A DNA stretch of 64,000 bases from Saprospira sp. CCB-QB6 (GTDB lineage: Bacteria > Bacteroidota > Bacteroidia > Chitinophagales > Saprospiraceae), in contig NZ_CP116808.1 in assembly GCF_028464065.1 (NCBI RefSeq), forward strand, positions 3,749,501 to 3,813,500, given 5' to 3'. The notes beneath the pieces were generated by a model. The model did no database searches. It was not told the DNA's origin and worked only from the letters and a program-made list of their open reading frames with translations. The position numbers and the translations under genes are program-made. Positions 9,601 through 18,847 of this stretch are shown here, one piece after another; position 1 is the stretch's first letter; each line of letters opens with the position of its first letter.

Positions 9601-10915
9601 CCCCTATGCCACTGGCGAAAGAGGTATCTATAGAATGCTAAATAGTTATGCTTATGTCGATGAAAGAAGACAAACTACACCCACAGTCAATCTCCGCGAA
9701 GATGGGGCTATGGATTCTGTTGTCCTTTTTGAATGGAACCGGCCTGTCTTGATGCAAGATTGTGACGTTTTTGACAAATGGAAGAAAACGAATACAATTA
9801 CTAAGTACAATGGCGATAATGCGGAAACTGAAAATCGCAATATCATCGGACTGTACTCTTCTGCCCTATACGGCTACAATGGCTCTTTACCAATTGCCGT
9901 AGCCGCCAATGCCAAACAAGAGGAAATCGCTTTTGAAGGTTTTGAAGAATATGCAACAACTACAGATCTCAATAATTTGCCGCATATCGAAACTGGACAG
10001 CTAAACTTTGGCAACCAAACTGATACCGACTACGCAATTTATCACCGCCTAGATGTTGCTCAACCTTTTTATTGGACTGATGGACAACTCTATCTAGATG
10101 AACCCTACCAAAGTAGTTGGAGCAACTATTATCAGGGCCAAAATATGCGACTACACCTTCGTGATGAAGCCGGAAAAGCACAATCAGACCGAATTGTTAT
10201 CGATAGCTTAAGTGCTAGCCCCAATGGGAAAATTATTATTCATTATGATCCCAATGGACTAGATATCCCTTCAGCCTACCGCCTCACCGGCGCAGTAAGC
10301 ATCGAAAGAAAATTGCCTAGCCAAGAGATTTCAAATACAATGGCTAGCATCTCTGACGAAACAGCCCATACAGGAAATCTTTCGATCAAACTACAAGCTA
10401 ATGGAACCTTTAACTTCGATAATAGTATGATGGAACTCGAAGCAGATAAAGCCTATGTCTTTAGCTGCTGGGTAAAATTGGATAATGCCGACCGCCCAAC
10501 TTATCAACCTTTTGTCGACCTACTGACTAGCTCTAATCTGCAGCTATTAAGCAATATGAGCCCTACAGGAACGATTATCGATGGCTGGCAACGAATGGAA
10601 GGACAGTTTAGCATCCCTGAAGCAGCGCTGCTTTCAGCTACTTATGAAGGACTTTTAGGCCTGCAAAATAAGCATGAAGCTAAAGCGCTTTATATTGACG
10701 ATTTACGGATTTTTCCTGCCGAAGGAGGCTTGCAAACCTATATTTACGACCCTGTTAATTACAAAGTTAGAGCTACTCTAGATAACAATAATTTCTTTAG
10801 CCGATACCTCTATAACCAAGAAGGGACCCTAATTGCCGTGCAAAAGGAAACGGAACGAGGAATTAAAACTATCCAGGAGACTGGCTCTCATATGAAAACA
10901 ACAGATGTAGAATAA
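3680..10915 (+). CDS. Giant SpvB/Tc-B-like secreted protein, Rhs partner
   Basis: This is a 2411-residue exported protein with a signal peptide at about residues 1-33. Residues 61-110 show the SpvB/Tc-toxin B signature: an IPL strand, a GPNGGYP turn and VGLGWNLGIGAINR. In Tc toxins the B subunit combines with the Rhs-type C subunit into a hollow shell that encloses the toxic tip. Here the Rhs gene follows after one small gene, so the pair may play comparable roles; that is inference. A carbohydrate-binding-like jellyroll (about 2250-2355, with VFSCWVKLD and ALYIDDLRIF) precedes a YD-like ending (TYIYDPVNYKVRATLD). No typical T9SS sorting domain was seen. Visually, C-ending codons become commoner after about 9,050, which may mark a composite origin. 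Confidence 0.75.
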   Translation: MSYNSRSKFSKRAASFFILLMINQMFFPAVALALTSGPTQPELQSFEPVGTTEMVDLFSGDFTYNIPLFDLPGPNGGYPVNLFYNSVTSPEAEASMVGLGWNLGIGAINRQMRGLPDDFNGDLIEREVDQKDNVNRVYRVSGGVEWTALDFSKKQSGKDESDSTGRLFSIGLNLGFSYTINSLKGQGISFDPGVSLGSKLTESASLGVGFGMSMSSFDAGRATQSVSISGKGLGDKSGVSGRGSVSLQHAYSGLSGHQMSLGLNAGVNVHKEGVINGENKEGDLESVTGVSIGLMPGSETTYTPVADRQFKGSNFSANFDIGGSAGTIYWKGGLHYSQSIRKLARKNFKAKAYGVEYLGEARDDNQALTDHNTEGQTAIQSWTTNLPIPSITSDVLSVTGQGVGGAYQPYRNDIAVVTSRDNKVHVYGGSAGVELGLGAPLRVGLDADYNQQKEHVYNHHPEYGNNIGAQRKTASDPFFEPYYYKGFGEMSTERLISDAYLMGDDLVKPLLGFNSKSSQLRSLHTGATLADVKGRGKRKARSKSIQPYKNRELATGLLPEFNIQHYSKQESAVIDEYSVKENLSRPLTKENHTGAYTVLSEEGLRWNYGLAVQNVEQKEYAFSVAPEIDPCKKVIDIDQRDGSIHYKVTDTEEYLDVTTTPSYAHSYMLTSILGTNYIDMDPTDGEPNDEDQGYWVRFEYAKTSDAYIWRSPFLGATYSQGQATAKIDDKGSFTAGKREQYYVARIETKTHRAEFAYSQREDAYGAGDYIQDQNSTIKYGDSSYKLDSIRIFSKQELATKGSSAIPMKVVHFEYSYELCPGTENNVNGGGKLTLKKVYFTYENSKRGALNPYQFEYPDQGVSYANYYALGVDRWGTNRGELENACTDSYISYTQQTNSLVAPLTKQEMADRASVWHLKKIKLPSGSIIELELERDEYGYEQDHVAGQMFNIVAFGDPHNPYDEEKLIENTTDISHPDSSALAKLYTSKLSSLNTSGKKEALSIYFKLEEPISNDAAAGAKFERYFTDLYEDDKGKQLYLRYAANVFGQYLASDGYHENVVAYLYIKSYELVPSASGGDYLYGRIILKDYGAFSSKVNKYHPLAINVWQYIKFNLFDQFLGEPPLTGTGPAGGNGHAWRRMMENAILAIKSFYKVCGERQLGKKGNLKRSFIRLNTPDRRIFGDGLRVKRVLLKDHWTKENTPVYGMVYDYDTQDKNGEVISSGVAAATPVVGREASGLRYAKHYMKEKKRNQDELYFFEYPYNENFLPGASIGYSKVTVRSLATEASLAQRKGEPFSQAYQDAGIDPNLKGFASSGQSIHEFYTAKDFPYILKFGKVDKKYSSNIIPIPLLGFNKYAHYRGSQAYSVELNNMHGRLKKVSQYAQSKDGEMLDSPISWVEYNYKHRVESYAEGIRLRERKVLTSLVPVLLSDTGGADYGQNVKVEYQEMGVDREMTVGAERNTSRARSIGFGVNILWSLWTFLPLNIGHGHITNESMHTQVTNKVIRRAAIMDKVVAYNGQSRVETENLLYDQYTGQALLTRVNNNYDDAIYSYNLPAHFFYKGVGPAYKNWGAEFLAAVGNQRLAGTDNRYVLDLGPQLPTTWNDLMEGLIAGDEYLAYNQTNPSSPAVKFTLLSKYEENSNCYLEMHSDDPVALGSTYRLKVIRSGARNQLTASVGSITALSDPTINRAVVSCDGPLQLDTITYSCDTETEAIAAELADFLNATLDVDNLGSAATTSSYLGNSPTEAYANRINTGGSAVLSSKWTQLASLINFEDCSYWGCTVEPEDPANPNDVSVNYLEEDGETVNPYTTYSTPDCFEGLVEYNPAKIKWEPEGTHLLNPIYYYLEGSQGDVPKIGAELQHFVDVRLQGYSNNAIQGTTYPKIESYAIRGCNRFSGIDVLEIAIEVKMRAATDPVTFILATDRIFCHEFQWPAEEQLSLPLYAYRTINDVLNISAAELSEDWLQMHATASDNPYATGERGIYRMLNSYAYVDERRQTTPTVNLREDGAMDSVVLFEWNRPVLMQDCDVFDKWKKTNTITKYNGDNAETENRNIIGLYSSALYGYNGSLPIAVAANAKQEEIAFEGFEEYATTTDLNNLPHIETGQLNFGNQTDTDYAIYHRLDVAQPFYWTDGQLYLDEPYQSSWSNYYQGQNMRLHLRDEAGKAQSDRIVIDSLSASPNGKIIIHYDPNGLDIPSAYRLTGAVSIERKLPSQEISNTMASISDETAHTGNLSIKLQANGTFNFDNSMMELEADKAYVFSCWVKLDNADRPTYQPFVDLLTSSNLQLLSNMSPTGTIIDGWQRMEGQFSIPEAALLSATYEGLLGLQNKHEAKALYIDDLRIFPAEGGLQTYIYDPVNYKVRATLDNNNFFSRYLYNQEGTLIAVQKETERGIKTIQETGSHMKTTDVE

Positions 10916-10920
10916 GTGAT

Positions 10921-11240
10921 TTTTGGGCCTCCGCAGCAAAGCTGCGGCGCTACGTCCGGCAGCTCGCTGCTCGCTCGGCCCTGCGCAAAAAACAAGTTTT
11001 TGCTGGGTCTGCGGCTTTGCCGCACTGCCTACCATCGCTAGGCCGTTTGGCTTTTGGCCATGGCTGTAGGCTTCAACCTACAGTAAAAAGGCCCGAAGGG
11101 CCGTCGGCTTAGGGATGGATAGCAGTGGCCGTAGGCCAGACCTAGTTTTTTGAGCGCAGCGAAAAAAAACGCAGGGCCGAGCAGACCTGCGAGCTGCGAC
11201 ACAGCCCGGCCCGCCCATGGGGCGGGCAAGCCCCCAAAAA
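10921..11240. repeat. GC-rich inverted mosaic unit A
   Basis: This GC-rich block lies between the SpvB-like and LolA-like genes in otherwise AT-rich DNA. A forward arm starts GGGCCTCCGCAGC and contains the constant linker GCAGCTCGCTGCTCGCTCGG and a TTGCTGGGTCTGCGG segment. A central hairpin GCTGTAGG/CTTCAA/CCTACAG follows. A reverse-complement arm, containing the complement GGGCCGAGCAG, then ends in a C-run and AAAAAA just before the next start codon. It lacks the ATGGGCCGATGG hairpin found in the cassette array. Confidence 0.8.
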
Positions 11241-11247
11241 AGAAAAA

Positions 11248-11937
11248 ATGATGAAGTATATTTTTGCCCTTATAGGCCTAGTTTTACAATTCTCCTTATG
11301 GGGACAAGATCTGAAAAAGGATTATGAAGCTTTGGAAAAACGCTATGCAGAAATAGTGAATTTTTCTGCTGATATAGAGGTAGATATCTATGATTTACAG
11401 TTCTCTAAGTTAAAGCCCTTAGAACAAAATAAAGGTTTTATATATAAACAAAAAGACTTGTTGCATTATGCTTTTGGGTCATTTATTTTTCTGAAAACAG
11501 CTAAAGAAGCTATTATGGTTGATCAGGAAGATAAAATGATTATTCTGCAAAATCTTCAAGAGTCAACAGCAGCTCAAGAAGATGAAATGCTTTCTAAGGT
11601 TGAGGAAGCAATGCACCTATACGATAAAATAGAGTATTTGGGGTTAAAAGAAGGGCTGAAACACTACAAAGTAAGTATGAAAAAGGGCTACTTGATGAAA
11701 AATATGGAGCTTTATATAGATGCAGAAAAGATGCTTATTCAAAGGGTAATTTATGAATCATATATAGCAGAAATGGATCAGTTGTTAAAGGTAGATATGC
11801 GCTTTCTAAATTTGAGCACATCCCCTAAGCCGAAATATCACTTTAGTGCTAAACAATACATTGAAAAAAGATCTGGCAAATACTATCCAGTAAGTAGCTA
11901 CAAGACCTATAAACTCATCAATCAGCAAAGTCATTAA
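11248..11937 (+). CDS. LolA-like periplasmic protein
   Basis: This 229-residue protein has a signal peptide (LVLQFSLWGQ). An N-terminal helix (DYEALEKRYAEIVNFSADIE) leads into beta-strands with GFIYKQKDLLHYAF, an IMVDQEDKMIIL turn and later YIDAEKMLIQRVIYES. This order resembles the LolA/LolB lipoprotein-carrier fold, a curved sheet that holds acyl chains. Sequence similarity to true LolA cannot be checked here. It sits 6 bp before the full-length rhs gene, so it is probably translated with it and may help export or anchoring of the Rhs protein. Confidence 0.5.
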   Translation: MMKYIFALIGLVLQFSLWGQDLKKDYEALEKRYAEIVNFSADIEVDIYDLQFSKLKPLEQNKGFIYKQKDLLHYAFGSFIFLKTAKEAIMVDQEDKMIILQNLQESTAAQEDEMLSKVEEAMHLYDKIEYLGLKEGLKHYKVSMKKGYLMKNMELYIDAEKMLIQRVIYESYIAEMDQLLKVDMRFLNLSTSPKPKYHFSAKQYIEKRSGKYYPVSSYKTYKLINQQSH

Positions 11938-11943
11938 ATTGTC

Positions 11944-14900
11944 ATGAAAACGAATAAAGTACTATATCTCCTTTTGTGTTTGTTCTTGCCCCTATTTAGC
12001 TGGGCGGGCGATAGTGATTTGTGGTTGTCAGCGCCCGCAGATTCTATTTATGTGGGAAAGAAGCTGGGACTTCGTGCGCCAGATTATAATTTGAGTGAAA
12101 GTGCAGACCACCGGATATCGTGGGAAGCGGAGCTACATTTGGTTTATGGTCGACGGGATTTGCTGGATATTAGTGGGGCTGCAGATTGGGAGTTGGAGTT
12201 GTATTTTAGCTGGCATGGGCGGACAGATATAGATACTTTGCGTTTATCAAATACAGAACAATTAGGGGTATTTGAGTCAATGGTGTTATTGCCTCATGAG
12301 CTAGGGGAGTGTGAGATTGAGATAAAGGGCCTGAGCTATAATGGGAGCAGTCTTAGTGATATTAGCGGGATTGGTCCAGAGGATATAGAGCTACAATTGC
12401 GCTTGAAGCGGAAGCATTATTATTATTTGGATCCTACGACTGCTTTGACGGTAGGAGGGGAGCATGTTTTTAATTCAGATGCGAGCCAAGGAGAGAAAGA
12501 GAGCTATTTGGAGCTGTATTGGGACTATCTTCCGGGAATGGAGTCCGCAGAGGTGGAGCTTGTGTTTTGGGATGCGGAGATATCAAAAGCCGCAGATCCG
12601 ACTGATCCAGAATTTTTTGCGGATGCGATTCGAGTAGAGACTTCAGCGCAGCACTATCGTTTTGAGTTGAGCTATCCTGCAGGGGAGATCTATTATCGGA
12701 TTCGCCCAATAGGCCGTTATATTCGAAATACGGGCAGCAATTACAGTTGGCGAAAAGAAGGGGCCTGGTCAGTTGTTGGGCAAGAGACTGTGAGTCCTTC
12801 AGAGGCCTTTGAGCCAGAAGAGAACTGGCAGTATAGTACTGTATATGCGGAATCGGGAAAGCAAAAGAAGGTGATTACCTATTTTGATGAGAGCATGCGG
12901 GCTCGTCAGGTGGTGACCTATTTGAATGATGATGATTTGAGTTTGGTTGGAGAAACGGACTATAGCTTGGAAGGTCAGGCGGTGGTTAATATCTTGCCTG
13001 TACCGACTCAAGGGGTGGAAAATAATCTATTTTTTAAGGCAAATTTTAATCAGAACAGTCAGGGACAGCCGTATAATTATACGGATTACGATAAAGATAC
13101 AGGAGCGGAGCCCTTATCAACGAATTCAGGAGCGTCTTACTATTATTCTTCGGCTCATTTGGGGTCGACAGCTGATGGGCTTTATGTTCCTTATATAGCC
13201 GATGCAGAGGGCTATCCGATGAGTCAGTTGCGCTATAAGCGAGATGGGACGGGCCGTGTAGCAGAGCAGTCTGGAGTAGGTGGGCCTTATCAGTTAGGCA
13301 CAGGACGGGAGACACGCTATTTTTATGGATCAGCGAGTACGACAGAGCTTCGTCGATTGTTTGGGTCCAATGTGGGGAATGCAACACATTATGAAAAGCA
13401 TGTAACAGTAGATGCAAACGGACAGGCATCCGTTGCCTATGTAGATCAGGCGGGTCAAACAGTAGCAACCGCTTTGGCCGGGGAGGCTCCGACGAATGTG
13501 GAAGAGTTGAGTCATAAGGAGAGCTATGACCAACGACTAGATATGATGGGGAGCAATGTCTTAGCGAATAATCAGTCCTCAATGACGCATGTTTTGTTGA
13601 AGACAGATATGGGGGTACAGACCTTTAGTTTTGACTATCAGGTGGATGCGAGCTATTTTGAGCTAGCGGGTTTCCAAAATAGTTTATGTGAGAGCTGTGC
13701 TTATGCTTTAGAGATAGAGGTAACAGATCCTGATGGACATTATGTTAGTCCCAGTTCGTTGACAGGAGGGGTGCTACATACAACAGTAATAGACTCGAAC
13801 TATAATCGCTATCAAATCCGAGATACAATCCGGGCTTCAGATTTAACAAATTGTGGCCTAGGGAATGTACACAGTCATGGGGTGTCATTTGATCTGAGCT
13901 TAGCAGAAATGGGGGAATATACAGTGAACAAACGCCTTCGATTGTTATCTGCGGAAATGCCCTTAGATAGTTTGTCCTCGCTCTTTGAGGATAATAATAT
14001 GATACCAACGGTGAGTCCAGCAGCGATAGATTCTAGTTTGTGTAACTTTATCGAAGAGCTAAATCCAGCAGATACGGCAGATACGAATCCTATACTATCG
14101 GCCCAAGTAGAGGTTTGTAATGGGATTTTATCTCAAATAGAGGATCAATTGACGACAGTGAGTGCATCGGCATGGTTGGCTGCAGACTTGGTCGATTTTA
14201 CAGGCTTAGCTAATTTTACCTTAGCGGATTTATCAGGTAATTCCTTAACGATAGAGGTAGTCAATTCGACAACGATTAACTATAGTGGGAATTTGAGTCT
14301 GGAAAGCAGTACAGCAGATGTATACTACGACTTTAGCCAAGCAGATAATACAGATTCTTTGGTGGTTCTTTTGGTACAACTTCTAAAGGATAGTTTGTAC
14401 CAAGAAACAATTTTATCAGAATTAACAAGCCGTCATCGGGAGTATTGTCATTATGAAAGTTGTGTAGGTTTGTTAGCGAGTAAGCGTTATGATGCACGAA
14501 TGAGTTTGTATAAGGACTGGTATGCTTGGCAGGCAGGCGAGAACAGTAATGCTACAGTAAAGATACATCAGGCAGCAGCAGCAATGAGTGAGTTTGCTCA
14601 GAATGATTCATTTTTGATCGTGTTTCCAGCCTATAGTAGTTGTGATGCGAATTACTTGGAGAATGAGATGAAGCGGATGTTAGAGGATTATTATACTTCT
14701 AGTGTCTATTTGTATCCACAGTTGATGGTTAACTATGTAGATAGCTTAATAGATCCAAGCTTGAGTTGGACTGGTCCACAGACAAGATCGACAGAGGAAC
14801 TCCGTTGGTCAAGCTTTTTATCCTATTATCAAGGGGCGAAGTTTCAGATAGAGCAAAAGTGTAGTCAATGTAGCTATTATAGTGATAGTTTAGCTACAGT

Positions 14901-17900
14901 AACGGCCTTTCCGCCTTATGATACGGCTGCGAGTTTTACAGAAATCGAGGATAGTATTATAGCTGCGATAAGTGATAATTGTGCTGATGGTTGTTCCACA
15001 AATGCGGCTTATAGCCGTTGGGAAATAGAAACAGAGTTGCTTTCTTGTGGATTAGGTGATTTAGATACGACAGGAGCAACTTATCTGGCGATACAGGCAA
15101 TTTTAGATCGTATTGCTTTGGATATGGAAGCGAACTGTTTATCGAGTTGTGGAACGGGCAACCCCTTGGGGTATGCTTTGTTGGAAGATTATCAGTCTGG
15201 GCAATCGCCACATTTGGATAGTGTATTTATTCGTTTAGATACGGCCTTGAGTTTATTAGGGGCAGACCCTTATCCTGTAGATCCAGATAGTTGTTCTATC
15301 GCGAGCTATGAAGATTTGATTTTGACGGCTCATGGAGCCTTGTACGATACACTTAGAGTGGAAAATAAGCTTTATGGTCCAGGAGATGTAATAACTATAA
15401 TTGATTCCTTAGTGTTTGTCCCTAAGGAGGATACGGCTTTAAGTAATTTTACAATAAGTCTCTCCGATTTACAAGATTCTTGTATAGCCTCTTTGGTTGA
15501 AGATGCGATGGAGGAAGCCTGGGAAGCACAGCAGGAGTTGATCGCAGAGATGATCACGGCCTATCGGGAGCAGGTAGGAAGCTGTTGGGATAATCCTTTT
15601 AAGGAGTCCTTTTCGGTGAGCTATGAGACGGGGGAATATCATTATACCTTATATTATTACGATCAGGCGGGGAGTTTAGTGCAAACGATACCGCCCGCCT
15701 CGGTGCGCCCCTTATCGGCTAGTTCGTTTGATTCTTTAGGCCAGTGGTTAGGGGATGAGCCAGAGCATACTGCCAGAGGGTTACATACAAAGTACAAGTA
15801 CAATAGTATGGGCCAAATTTTATGGCAGGATAGTCCTGATGGAGGGGCAACGAACTTTTGGTACGATGATGAGCAGCGCTTGCGCTTATCTCAAAATGCG
15901 AAGCAGGCCGCAGCTGTAGATTATAGCTATACTCGTTATGATGAGCTGAGTAGAGTGGTTGAGGTTGGGCAATTGGAAGATTACCAAATGCCAACAGATC
16001 CTTCACTTTTAGCGGCAGATTTGAATGATTTGAGTTTTCCTGCTGCAAGTAGTTATACTTTAGATGAGTGGGTGCGTACGAGCTATGATGAGTTGGCAAC
16101 TAGTCCGATCAATCAGGAGCATCTTCGAGGCCGAGTATCAAAGGTAGAGAACCAATACCAAGCGAACTATTATAGCTATGATATTTTAGGGAATGTATCT
16201 CACTATTATCAGTATGTCAAGAATCTAGCTAAAGGCTTTAGCCTAGAATATGCCTATGATTTAGTGTCGGGGAATGTTCGGGAAGTGGCCTATCAGGCCG
16301 GGGAAGCGGATGCTTTTTATCATAAGTACAGTTATGATGCGGACAATCGTCTTCGTTTGGCGTATAGTTCAGAGGATGGTCGTTTGTGGCAGAAGGAGGC
16401 GCGTTATTACTATTATGCGCATGGACCATTGGCGAGAGTGGAGCTAGGAGAAGAGCTATTGGGCTCTGATTATCGCTATAGCTTGCAGGGCTGGATAATT
16501 GGGGTGAATGGCTTGGTGAAGAATGCGGTTTGGACAGATCCTGGATCGGATGGTCATGAGATGGGCCGTCATCGCTGGTTTAGTCGAGATGAGTATGCTT
16601 ATGGCTTGGGCTATAATGAGTTGGCTTATACGCCAATTGGGGGCTCATCTTTGAATGATGGAGCGGCATGGGGTAATATGTCAGGAGATATTTTATCGAA
16701 AGATGGGGTTTCTGGCTTGTTTAATGGCAACATCGCTTATATGCAGACGGCCTTGCCACAACTAGGCCGAGAAGGGATGGGAACAGGTCGATATGCTAGT
16801 GCGTATAAGTATGATCAGTTGCATCGGATTGTTTCGTCGAATACCTATGAGAGTAATGGAGGGCAATGGAGCAAATTATTGTCGACAATAAATGGATCCC
16901 ATCCAGATTATAGAAGTTCATATAGTTATGATGCGAATGGGAATATTTGGAATTTGAAGCGATATGCCGAGAATCAGTTGTTGGATGCGTTGACGTATTA
17001 TTATAGCTATGAACCTCCATCGGCTCCATCGGGTAGCTTGCCTTATAGCTCAAATGTATTGGGAGGGGGGCTAAGAGGCGAACAGCTACAGACGAATCGT
17101 TTGCAGTTTGTTCGAGATGGGGTGAGTTCGTCGCAGAGTGGGATTGATATAGATTCTCAAGCGGGAGAATCAGGCTTGCAAAGGGATGGACTCCACCAAA
17201 ATGGGGTCATAATAGCAAACTATGAATATGACGAAATTGGCAATTTGGTTCGAGATTATTCGGAGCAGATTGAGGAGATAGTCTGGAATGTACAGGGCAA
17301 GGTGCAAGAGGTTCGTTTTGAGGCGGGCAAGGCGGGTCCTGATGCCTTGAAGTATGAGTACGGCCCCATGGGCAACCGCTTGGCTAAGAAGAAGATGTAT
17401 TATGGTGTGGACCAATATGGTTTGCCCGTATATTGGTCAACGGGACAGTATTATGTCCGTGACCCTCAGGGGAATGTGCTGGCAGTTTATGATCATCGGG
17501 ATCGCTTGGCTAATGTGGTGAATGAGGCTGGGGATAGCCTGTATTTGGAGGAGCTGCATTTATATGGCTCGGCTCGTTTGGGGATCTTGAAAAAAAGAGC
17601 GACCTTAAAGGAGTCCCAAAAAAGTTTGGAGTTTACTATGATTAAAAGTTCGGCAGTGGTGAGCAGCTACCAGCAACTAGAGCTGGGCCGCCGCCGCTAC
17701 GAGCTGTCCAACCACTTAGGCAATGTACTGGCTACGGTCAGTGATAAATCTTTGGGCCAAGACAGCAGCCAAACTGGACAGGCAGATTATTATCTGGCGC
17801 AGGTATCTTCTGCAAGCCTATACTATCCATTTGGTTGGGAAATGCCTGGCCGTAAGTTTGTGAGTGGGGAGGAGTATCGTTTTGGGTTTAATGGGCAAGA

Positions 17901-18840
17901 GGAGGATCCTGATATGGGAGTGGTGTTTAAGTATCGTGTCCATGATGCGAGGGTTGGCCGCTTTTTGTCTGTGGACCCACTTGCGCCAGATTACCCTTGG
18001 AATAGCTGTTATGCTTTTGCGGAGAATCGGGTGGTTGAGGGGATTGATTTGGAGGGGCTTGAAAGTAGCCGAACTACAGATAAACAGTTTACAGCTCCTG
18101 CAGATCCTAAGTTAGGAGTTCCAGCTGTGGATGGAATTACTTATAACGTACCTAACTTACAAGTTGAATTTGAATTAAAAGAGGCGCAGAGGGAGAGTGC
18201 GCAAAAAAGCTTATACAATTCCAATAAAGCGTATGTTGGGCCATTTACCGCTGAAATGAAGCGTAGAATGGCTCTTCAACGGGAGGCTAAACAACAGTTG
18301 GAGGCTAGCCAGAATCCTATTATTTTGTTGGGGCAATTTAGTGCCGATGGGTTTTGGACTGTTTATGATGGCTCAATGGCCGCCTATAATTATTCTCAAG
18401 GAGATATTTCTAAGGGGAATATTCATCTTGCGGGGGCTCTCGTGCCAGGTATTTCTGCGGCTTTTTTAAAAGGTCTCAAAGGGGCTGGCAAAATGTATAA
18501 GTGTAAAGACTATGCAGCTAGTTTCATGACAAAAGCAAAGAATGGTAACGTTGATTTTGAAGATGTAGCTAAGGTGGAAAGAATAGAATTTAAAAGCGTC
18601 TACGATTACGGTATTGAGTTAGATGGAGTCGGACCTGTTACAAGAAATGGAACACATGAGTTGATTCAAGTGACTCGTTCCGATGGAACTAAATATATCT
18701 ATGACAATATATTTCCAGAGGGAATTTCGAGACAGGAATATGCAAAGAAGTTCTGGTTTATGGATAGAAATAAAAGACTAAGACATAGTGAAGATGCTTT
18801 ACAGCAAGGAAATGCAGAGGAAACACTAACAAAACCATAA
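11944..18840 (+). CDS. Full-length Rhs/YD-repeat toxin, papain-like tip
   Basis: This is a 2298-residue protein with a signal peptide (residues 1-22). A beta-rich N-terminal third contains a DUF6443-like patch (KKVITYFDESMRARQVVTYL), a long cysteine-containing middle follows, and YD/Rhs repeats begin near residue 1230. The conserved core (SNHLGNVLATVSDKS, PFGWEMPGRKF, RFGFNG, VGRFLSVDPLAPDYPW) lies at about residues 1920-2035. The variable tip after residue 2038 carries C2187 (CKDYA), H2238 (NGTHELI) and D2254-N2255 (YDNIF), spaced like the Cys-His-Asp/Asn triad of papain-fold toxins. Tip activity is inferred. It is the only Rhs gene here with a proper start. DNA from about 16,209 onward recurs in the cassettes downstream. 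Confidence 0.85.
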   Translation: MKTNKVLYLLLCLFLPLFSWAGDSDLWLSAPADSIYVGKKLGLRAPDYNLSESADHRISWEAELHLVYGRRDLLDISGAADWELELYFSWHGRTDIDTLRLSNTEQLGVFESMVLLPHELGECEIEIKGLSYNGSSLSDISGIGPEDIELQLRLKRKHYYYLDPTTALTVGGEHVFNSDASQGEKESYLELYWDYLPGMESAEVELVFWDAEISKAADPTDPEFFADAIRVETSAQHYRFELSYPAGEIYYRIRPIGRYIRNTGSNYSWRKEGAWSVVGQETVSPSEAFEPEENWQYSTVYAESGKQKKVITYFDESMRARQVVTYLNDDDLSLVGETDYSLEGQAVVNILPVPTQGVENNLFFKANFNQNSQGQPYNYTDYDKDTGAEPLSTNSGASYYYSSAHLGSTADGLYVPYIADAEGYPMSQLRYKRDGTGRVAEQSGVGGPYQLGTGRETRYFYGSASTTELRRLFGSNVGNATHYEKHVTVDANGQASVAYVDQAGQTVATALAGEAPTNVEELSHKESYDQRLDMMGSNVLANNQSSMTHVLLKTDMGVQTFSFDYQVDASYFELAGFQNSLCESCAYALEIEVTDPDGHYVSPSSLTGGVLHTTVIDSNYNRYQIRDTIRASDLTNCGLGNVHSHGVSFDLSLAEMGEYTVNKRLRLLSAEMPLDSLSSLFEDNNMIPTVSPAAIDSSLCNFIEELNPADTADTNPILSAQVEVCNGILSQIEDQLTTVSASAWLAADLVDFTGLANFTLADLSGNSLTIEVVNSTTINYSGNLSLESSTADVYYDFSQADNTDSLVVLLVQLLKDSLYQETILSELTSRHREYCHYESCVGLLASKRYDARMSLYKDWYAWQAGENSNATVKIHQAAAAMSEFAQNDSFLIVFPAYSSCDANYLENEMKRMLEDYYTSSVYLYPQLMVNYVDSLIDPSLSWTGPQTRSTEELRWSSFLSYYQGAKFQIEQKCSQCSYYSDSLATVTAFPPYDTAASFTEIEDSIIAAISDNCADGCSTNAAYSRWEIETELLSCGLGDLDTTGATYLAIQAILDRIALDMEANCLSSCGTGNPLGYALLEDYQSGQSPHLDSVFIRLDTALSLLGADPYPVDPDSCSIASYEDLILTAHGALYDTLRVENKLYGPGDVITIIDSLVFVPKEDTALSNFTISLSDLQDSCIASLVEDAMEEAWEAQQELIAEMITAYREQVGSCWDNPFKESFSVSYETGEYHYTLYYYDQAGSLVQTIPPASVRPLSASSFDSLGQWLGDEPEHTARGLHTKYKYNSMGQILWQDSPDGGATNFWYDDEQRLRLSQNAKQAAAVDYSYTRYDELSRVVEVGQLEDYQMPTDPSLLAADLNDLSFPAASSYTLDEWVRTSYDELATSPINQEHLRGRVSKVENQYQANYYSYDILGNVSHYYQYVKNLAKGFSLEYAYDLVSGNVREVAYQAGEADAFYHKYSYDADNRLRLAYSSEDGRLWQKEARYYYYAHGPLARVELGEELLGSDYRYSLQGWIIGVNGLVKNAVWTDPGSDGHEMGRHRWFSRDEYAYGLGYNELAYTPIGGSSLNDGAAWGNMSGDILSKDGVSGLFNGNIAYMQTALPQLGREGMGTGRYASAYKYDQLHRIVSSNTYESNGGQWSKLLSTINGSHPDYRSSYSYDANGNIWNLKRYAENQLLDALTYYYSYEPPSAPSGSLPYSSNVLGGGLRGEQLQTNRLQFVRDGVSSSQSGIDIDSQAGESGLQRDGLHQNGVIIANYEYDEIGNLVRDYSEQIEEIVWNVQGKVQEVRFEAGKAGPDALKYEYGPMGNRLAKKKMYYGVDQYGLPVYWSTGQYYVRDPQGNVLAVYDHRDRLANVVNEAGDSLYLEELHLYGSARLGILKKRATLKESQKSLEFTMIKSSAVVSSYQQLELGRRRYELSNHLGNVLATVSDKSLGQDSSQTGQADYYLAQVSSASLYYPFGWEMPGRKFVSGEEYRFGFNGQEEDPDMGVVFKYRVHDARVGRFLSVDPLAPDYPWNSCYAFAENRVVEGIDLEGLESSRTTDKQFTAPADPKLGVPAVDGITYNVPNLQVEFELKEAQRESAQKSLYNSNKAYVGPFTAEMKRRMALQREAKQQLEASQNPIILLGQFSADGFWTVYDGSMAAYNYSQGDISKGNIHLAGALVPGISAAFLKGLKGAGKMYKCKDYAASFMTKAKNGNVDFEDVAKVERIEFKSVYDYGIELDGVGPVTRNGTHELIQVTRSDGTKYIYDNIFPEGISRQEYAKKFWFMDRNKRLRHSEDALQQGNAEETLTKP

Positions 18841-18847
18841 GATAAAA

